64,000 nucleotides of DNA from contig NW_019774491.1 of the NCBI RefSeq assembly GCF_001039355.2, positions 266,630-330,629 of the forward strand, given 5' to 3'. The position numbers and the translations under genes are program-made. This stretch comes from Lingula anatina (taxonomy: Eukaryota > Brachiopoda > Lingulata > Lingulida > Lingulidae). A model generated the notes under the pieces. That model was not told where the DNA came from and did not search any database. It worked only from the letters and a program-made list of their open reading frames with translations. This document shows positions 58,063-64,000 of the stretch, in pieces (within the stretch, counting starts at the first letter, position 1; each line of letters starts with the position of its first letter).

Positions 58063-61000
58063 ATGTCCAGAGGAGTACACCTTGGTGAGAGTGAGCAAAA
58101 ACCCCATAGCGTAAACGTTGCGAGTCAGATTAGTATACCACTCGATGTGAAAAGTTCCAAGGCCTGTCTAGGTAGTAATAAACTCACTGAAGGACTCGCA
58201 ATGAAAAAGCTGGTGTTGAAGAATTATTCGCATGGCACAGCCACTAGGGACTCTCTTCATCAAGACGCTAAACAGGTAGCTATATGAATTACGTACATCA
58301 GAACGACAATATTCAGATATTATGTTTTTGTTTCTGTTTGTCTGTTAGCTAAATTATGGGAAAAGGGGGAGGGCGGAATTTGATGCAATTTTTCGAAGCT
58401 CTCGGGAGGGGACAAAGTAAGAAAATATTACATCTAGGATCAAACATTATTTTGGTCCAAGAATTGATGTTGGTGGTGTTCCATTAATTAATAAAAAAAA
58501 ACATAATATTTTCACTCTTATTTTTTAGCCTTTGCATCCTGATTAAAATTAATCATTGAAGTCTGTTTGTTTGTTAGCAAACAGTTGGAGAGGAATTTAG
58601 ATGAAATTTTCAGGTTAGGTAAAAAATGGACTCGATTTTGGTTTAGTCAGAAAATAAATAATGTGAATTAAGTTGTCTTGGCACAGGTTAGCACTCTCTG
58701 AGTGATTTTCTAGATTTTGTGATAATAACTTCTTATCACAATGACCTCATCAGGGTGAATGCCTGCAGGTTGCTATTAACTTGAACTAAACATGAAGATG
58801 GCCAATATATAAACATTAAACAAAGACATTCAAAGAAACAGAAAAGGTTGTGATAAGTTTGATGGTGACAGAAGTACATTTGAAAGAATTAATCTCATCA
58901 GCATTATGTGATATTTAAGAAAAATTGACAAAAGCATTTTTTGCACTACCATCACAAAAATGGTTGTTCATTACTCTAAAACTGTTTCAATGTCATTGCT
59001 ATCATTTCTGTCATTAATATGTCTGTCCATTTGACATTTTTTCTGTCCTTTTTTAATATTGCTATATTGGTGATGTACAACTGGAATATAAGTCTGATTT
59101 TTAGCTCCCCCTCAAATGTTGCACCTTGTGATATGCCCATTGATTTCTGATTAAGGATAACATAATGATCATGATAAAATTTAACTGATTAAAAGATGAA
59201 TGCACCAAAATCTAATTACCTTGAACTTACCATGACACAAATGAAATACACTGTAATCTTGCATGAATATGGGACCATTCAGATTGAGAAGAGCCGAGTG
59301 CTAGTAAGACCGCAACCGAAATATTGCAGACCTACATGAAAGGAAGACCTCTAATCCTGTAATGGTCTCTCCGCCTCTCACTCGCCTCCCCACGCATTGT
59401 GTATATCATCCATTACATTCAAATCAGTCACAACACTCCCTCTATCTGATAACCAGACAGAAAGAATTTTGCCTCTTTTAGTTTGATTTTTTAGCCCCTT
59501 ATAGTATTTTTTTGTTAGGTTTTTGCACTTTTGACATTTTGAACTACATAAACATCATGACAAAGGGAAAGAAGCTGTAATTGATATAACCAATGAAAAA
59601 AATTAATTGGCTGTTCTTTATCAACTGATTTCAAACTTAAAACACCAAAGAACTCAATGAAAAAGTACTACAGCCACTTCTACCACAGGTAATAATTACT
59701 GTATGATAATAAAGAAATGATACTGTTACTTATAATAATATCAGATTATAATAATCATGAAAGTAACAATACTACTAATAATGATAATTTGATACTTTCA
59801 GTCCATTTGCCCAATGGCATCCATTTGCACAGGTGCCTTTGTCATCAAACCGTCAACTGTACCACCACAAGAAGCAACAGATCGCAATAACGACCAAATC
59901 CAGGTCGAGGCTCTCGACTTCATTGATCAGTATTATTGCCATCTTAACCGGTATGGAGATGTTTATAATAATTAATCATATATGAACATTGACTAATTTC
60001 AAAATAGATGTATTTAAAAGGAAGTATTAAAAATAACTATAGAAATACAGAATCCAATGATTAATTTACACTTTATCTTAATTTTCATTATTTTAATTTT
60101 TGTTAATAATACTATGTGAAAAGTTCCAAGGCCTGTCTAGGTAGTAATAAACTCACTGAAGGACTCGCAATGAAAAAGCTGGTGTTGAAGAATTATTCGC
60201 ATGGCACAGCCACTAGGGACTCTCTTCATCAAGACGCTAAACAGGTAGCTATATGAATTACGTACATCAGAACGACAATATTCAGATATTATGTTTTTGT
60301 TTCTGTTTGTCTGTTAGCTAAATTATGGGAAAAGGGGGAGGGCGGAATTTGATGCAATTTTTCGAAGCTCTCGGGAGGGGACAAAGTAAGAAAATATTAC
60401 ATCTAGGATCAAACATTATTTTGGTCCAAGAATTGATGTTGGTGGTGTTCCATTAATTAATAAAAAAAAACATAATATTTNTTTTAAAAAATTATGTTGA
60501 ACTTGTTAATGCTAAATCATCTTCCCTGAACTCTTTGCAATTTCACCCTTTTTATTTCTGATTTGTGTGATTAGTGTTGTACTGGTAACATGCTTATATT
60601 TTTATATCTTATTTTGCTTTCACCATTCCATCCTCTGTTTCTATTTTGAAGAAAGGACAGTGAAGAACATCTGCAGCGGAAAGTAGTTGTGGCTCAAGCT
60701 ATCCAAGACACAGGGACGTACCACATAGAGTATGATGAACTTGTCTTTGGTGCCAAAACTGCCTGGCGAAATGCCTCACGTTGCTCTGGGAGAATTCAAT
60801 GGAAAAACCTTCAGGTATGAGCTATTATCAAAGACCAGTGAACAGTATAAAGAAGGTTGGTCTTTTAAGATATTAAAATAGAGTTTATATTTTTCCTGTC
60901 TTATCATTTTAATTGTTCATTAGTACTGGAGTATATTTCTCACTTGATCTGTCTTAAAATCAAGCTCTCTCGATCTTCATAATTATATTGATTACCAGGT

Positions 61001-64000
61001 ATTTGATGCACGTGAGATACAGACAGCTGAGGAAATGTTCAGAGCGATTTGCCATCACCTCACCTGGGCAACAAACGGAGGAAATATCAGGTAGGTTTAT
61101 TGAGTTGCTACTTATGACTTGATTAATTACTTCACCAATTAACAAACCATTTTACTGCTTTAGAATTTGCTCTAGTTTTGTGCGCCCTTAAATGCTCTTT
61201 GTAATCATTGTCTGATTCATAAAGCCATGTCTTTAATTAATCATTTCAAACCATAATTATTTAGCCTAAATATGTCTGAAGTGATGATGACCAAACCACT
61301 GCTGAGCATTGCTCTTTTTGCTATAACTAAATAGATCCACGCTAGAGAGGCAATCAAATTTGATAGCTAACTGCATAACTAATCAGAAGTTTCTTCATAT
61401 TTATATAACAGGTCTGCCATGACGGTGTTTCCAGCACGCACAAACAAGAAGAAAGACTTTAGAATTTGGAACTCTCAGTTTATCCGTTATGCTGGATACA
61501 GGATGCCAGGAGGACATATTATTGGAGATCCATCCAATTTATCATTTACTCAAGTAAGGATCATTTTCTCCTTTTGTATTCCCTTTGCAAAATTCTTTTT
61601 CTATCATTGAAAATCTTTCAGGCATTCAAGCACTACTCATTATTTTGCACTAGGTAGTTATCAAAACTGTAGACCAAACTGTATTCCAAGTATATGTGTC
61701 TTCTTGTTGAATCTACTTTATTTATTTATTTATCTATTTATTTATTTATTTTGTCCCTTTTTTCAAATTGATTTTGCTACCAGTCTTATTAAGATTTTTC
61801 TCATATCAAAATCCATCACATACTTCTAATTAACATGTTTATTCATCTCGATAGACATTTGAGTTTTACTCATGACCCAGTCCAAACTTAGGCCGGTATC
61901 ACACCCCCAGCTGCAGTATACTTATGTGGACACTACTCTACCCAACACTTCTTGTCTCTGTTTCAGAAAAAATTGGAAATGTCATATAACCACTGTTTGT
62001 GATTTCCAAATAACTGTGCACCTTGGGGTGAGAAGAGAGCAATTAATTTAATTTCACATGTTTTCATAATATCTTTCTGTTTGTAGATTTGTGAAAGGTT
62101 GGGTTGGAAGGGGAAAGGTGGCCATTTTGACGTCCTTCCTTTGGTACTCTCTGCAAATGGGGAACCGCCTGAACTGTTTGAGATTCCCAAAGAAATAATA
62201 TTGGAGGTGGAACTGACACATCCGAGGTAAGCAATGGCATCTCATACTACTTTTAACAAAAACGTTGTCAAATACCTGATATTCATCCAAAGTCTCAGAT
62301 GCCGTTCTTATACCTAGATCGATCTAGTGGGATCGGTCCATCTATGAGGGGATTCTCACTAAATTGCACTCACTTAGATAGCACACCTACTGAAACTGTT
62401 AGGGGGTAATAAAGTATTCTTTAGCAGTTTCAGTAGGTGTGCCAGACATCTAAGCCACTGAAGCAGAGTGCAATTTAGCAAGAATCCCCTCAGGGACCGA
62501 TCTCACAAGATCGATTTAGGTATGGGAATGGGGTCTCAGAGATAACTGGAAATTCACCTCTTCTATCAGAACACCACTCTGCCACTTCCAGTGAACAGCA
62601 GGAGTATGGTGATAACAGAGGTGGGTTTCCAGAACCTCTGAACTAAAGAGTGTGATATACCATACACTTATATACCGTAAATCCTAATTTGAATTTGTCA
62701 TTCATAAAAATTTGGTTTGACAAATAAAATTATGTTTGGTGCATTTTTTCCATATGTCTGACATTCTAAACCAAACGGAGGCTTAAGTTTGTGGTGTTTG
62801 TTGAATGTTTTAGATTTGACTGGTTCAAAGAGTTGGGACTGAAGTGGTATGCAGTACCTGTTGTTTCAAACATGCTATTTGACTGTGGAGGGTTGGAGTT
62901 TCCTGCTGCACCATTCAATGGCTGGTACATGGGCACAGAAATAGGGGCAAGAAACCTATGTGATGTACAGAGATACAACATTCTGGAGGTATGTAGATTT
63001 TATCTGGCATGGGCTGTGGTGTCTTTTATGATTCACACTGACCTGACTAAGAAATTCTATTGCAGACACATACTTTTAATTTGAAAACTTTTATAGTTGT
63101 CATATAATATTTTTATCTCATCATGTTGTACACTAAATAAGACTGTGTTTTTACGTATAAAGATTGATATGCCAATGATATCAAATATTTTTATCTTAAG
63201 TAAAATATACTATCCTGAGCATCAGGTCATATGTTTGCCAGCTCTTTATTAGCAATCCTCCATATGTGAATGCTTGTTGAACTCTGACATTTAGCAGAAA
63301 ATTTGTTTGACATTTACTGCATTAGTCATAAATATGCATCCAGTAGCTGCATGTCATGGCTCTGTATAAGGACATGTGACATTGTTAATAGTCCTGTCTG
63401 ACATCTGTGATTTGCACAACTAACTGGAATTACTGTAAATGCCTCTTAAGTTCTGACAGACACAAATGTAAGGAAATTTGAAAACGAAGAAGCTGGGCTA
63501 CATTGGCTTTAATTTGAAACTGGCTAAACATCCCTGTGTGTTGTGCAATGTTTCAGATAGTGGGTCAGCGTATGGGGCTGGACTGCAGGTCCTCTGTGAA
63601 CCTGTGGAAAGACCTGGCACTGGTGGAGGTGAATATTGCAGTACTGCACAGTTACCAGGCAAGTCATTCAAAATATTCTACCTCTATGCATTGCATTTCA
63701 TTTTAGACTGCTCAAAAAAAGCATTTCTTGTCAGGATTGAGAAAAGAAAAATAAAACACTTTTGTATATTCATATTTTTTTCTTCATTAAAAAAATTCCC
63801 AATGACCATTTTGTTCACAGAAAGCCGGGGTGTCCATAGTAGACCACCACACTGTGGCTGACAGTTTTGTGCAGTTCATGCTTCAAGAGGCCAAGACCCG
63901 CGGTGGCTGTCCTGCTGACTGGGTGTGGATTGTGCCCCCCATTAGCGGGAGCATTACGCCAGTTTTTCATCAAGAAATGGTCAACTATACCATCAAACCT
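58063..64000 (+). CDS. NOS: Nitric oxide synthase, oxygenase domain (3' part outside window)
   Basis: NOS makes NO and citrulline from arginine. Exons: 1b ending 58275, then 59802-59950, 60652-60814, 60999-61090, 61412-61553, 62087-62226, 62814-62988, 63557-63658 and 63821-64000+. From the ATG at 58201 this gives 406 residues. An in-frame ATG at 58063 ([20 protein letters not shown]) would add 46. Visible: [10 protein letters not shown]; haem ligand Cys in [45 protein letters not shown]; arginine-binding Glu in [32 protein letters not shown] then VFHQEM for the pterin/dimer region. The calmodulin site and reductase domain lie beyond the right edge. Intron 8 uses a GC donor. Intron 2 carries a repeated exon 1b segment next to an N. 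Confidence 0.93.
58146..58511. repeat. 366 bp direct repeat, copy 1 (contains NOS exon 1b)
   Basis: Appears identical to 60115-60480. This copy is in the expected position upstream of NOS exon 2. Confidence 0.95.
60115..60480. repeat. 366 bp direct repeat, copy 2, ending at N
   Basis: Includes a second NOS exon 1b (60170-60244) placed inside intron 2, i.e. after exon 2. It ends exactly at the N at 60481. Apparent 100% identity and the N mark it as an assembly artefact. Confidence 0.95.
62293..62541. mobile_element. Fold-back MITE, family 1
   Basis: About 250 bp palindrome in NOS intron 6. The left arm has GATCGATCTAGTGGGATCGG and GAGGGGATTCTCACTAAATT. The right arm has AATTTAGCAAGAATCCCCTC and CCGATCTCACAAGATCGATT. 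It ends in TATGGGAATGGGGTCTCAGA. Confidence 0.85.

Overview
This is AT-rich invertebrate-animal nuclear DNA. Genes are split into many short exons with GT-AG introns, spaced by microsatellites and fold-back transposon remnants. The gene set is bilaterian: APEH, MRPL42, TEX36, IHO1, GTSE1, MANBAL, CDC123 and NOS, plus an intronless TRIM-NHL gene. A ciliated or flagellated invertebrate deuterostome (hemichordate, echinoderm or amphioxus type) or a lophotrochozoan is my best guess. The sequence does not settle the phylum.

Layout. 105-11091 (-): APEH, acylaminoacyl-peptide hydrolase, with its C-terminal half beyond the left edge; a one-exon TRIM-NHL gene (3693-5480, -) lies in its largest intron. 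11298-13469 (+): MRPL42, divergent from APEH across about 200 bp. 16465-19418 (-): a TEX36-like HDNR-domain gene. 20019-27654 (+): a 16-exon coiled-coil gene that I identify as IHO1 (MER2 family, meiotic DNA-break formation), divergent from the TEX36-like gene. 28846-37569 (-): GTSE1, containing a roughly 2 kb block repeated around a single N. 38857-40024 (+): MANBAL, divergent from GTSE1. 41525-50596 (-): CDC123 without its first exons; its introns are full of mobile elements. 53582-64000 (+): nitric oxide synthase, with two candidate first exons and the oxygenase domain running off the right edge.

Every exon boundary was read by eye from splice signals and reading-frame continuity. In all complete models the summed exon lengths are divisible by three. 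Most informative observations: two tandem APEH exons that can only be used one at a time without a frameshift; a long invertebrate IHO1; two alternative NOS start exons 4.6 kb apart, with one zinc-ligand cysteine apparently missing; a 2.3 kb DNA-transposon relic and its 125 bp deletion derivative in the same window; and two N-bounded repeats that look like uncollapsed haplotypes rather than biology. I found no clearly new multi-gene system. The genes have largely unrelated housekeeping, cell-cycle, germline and signalling roles.
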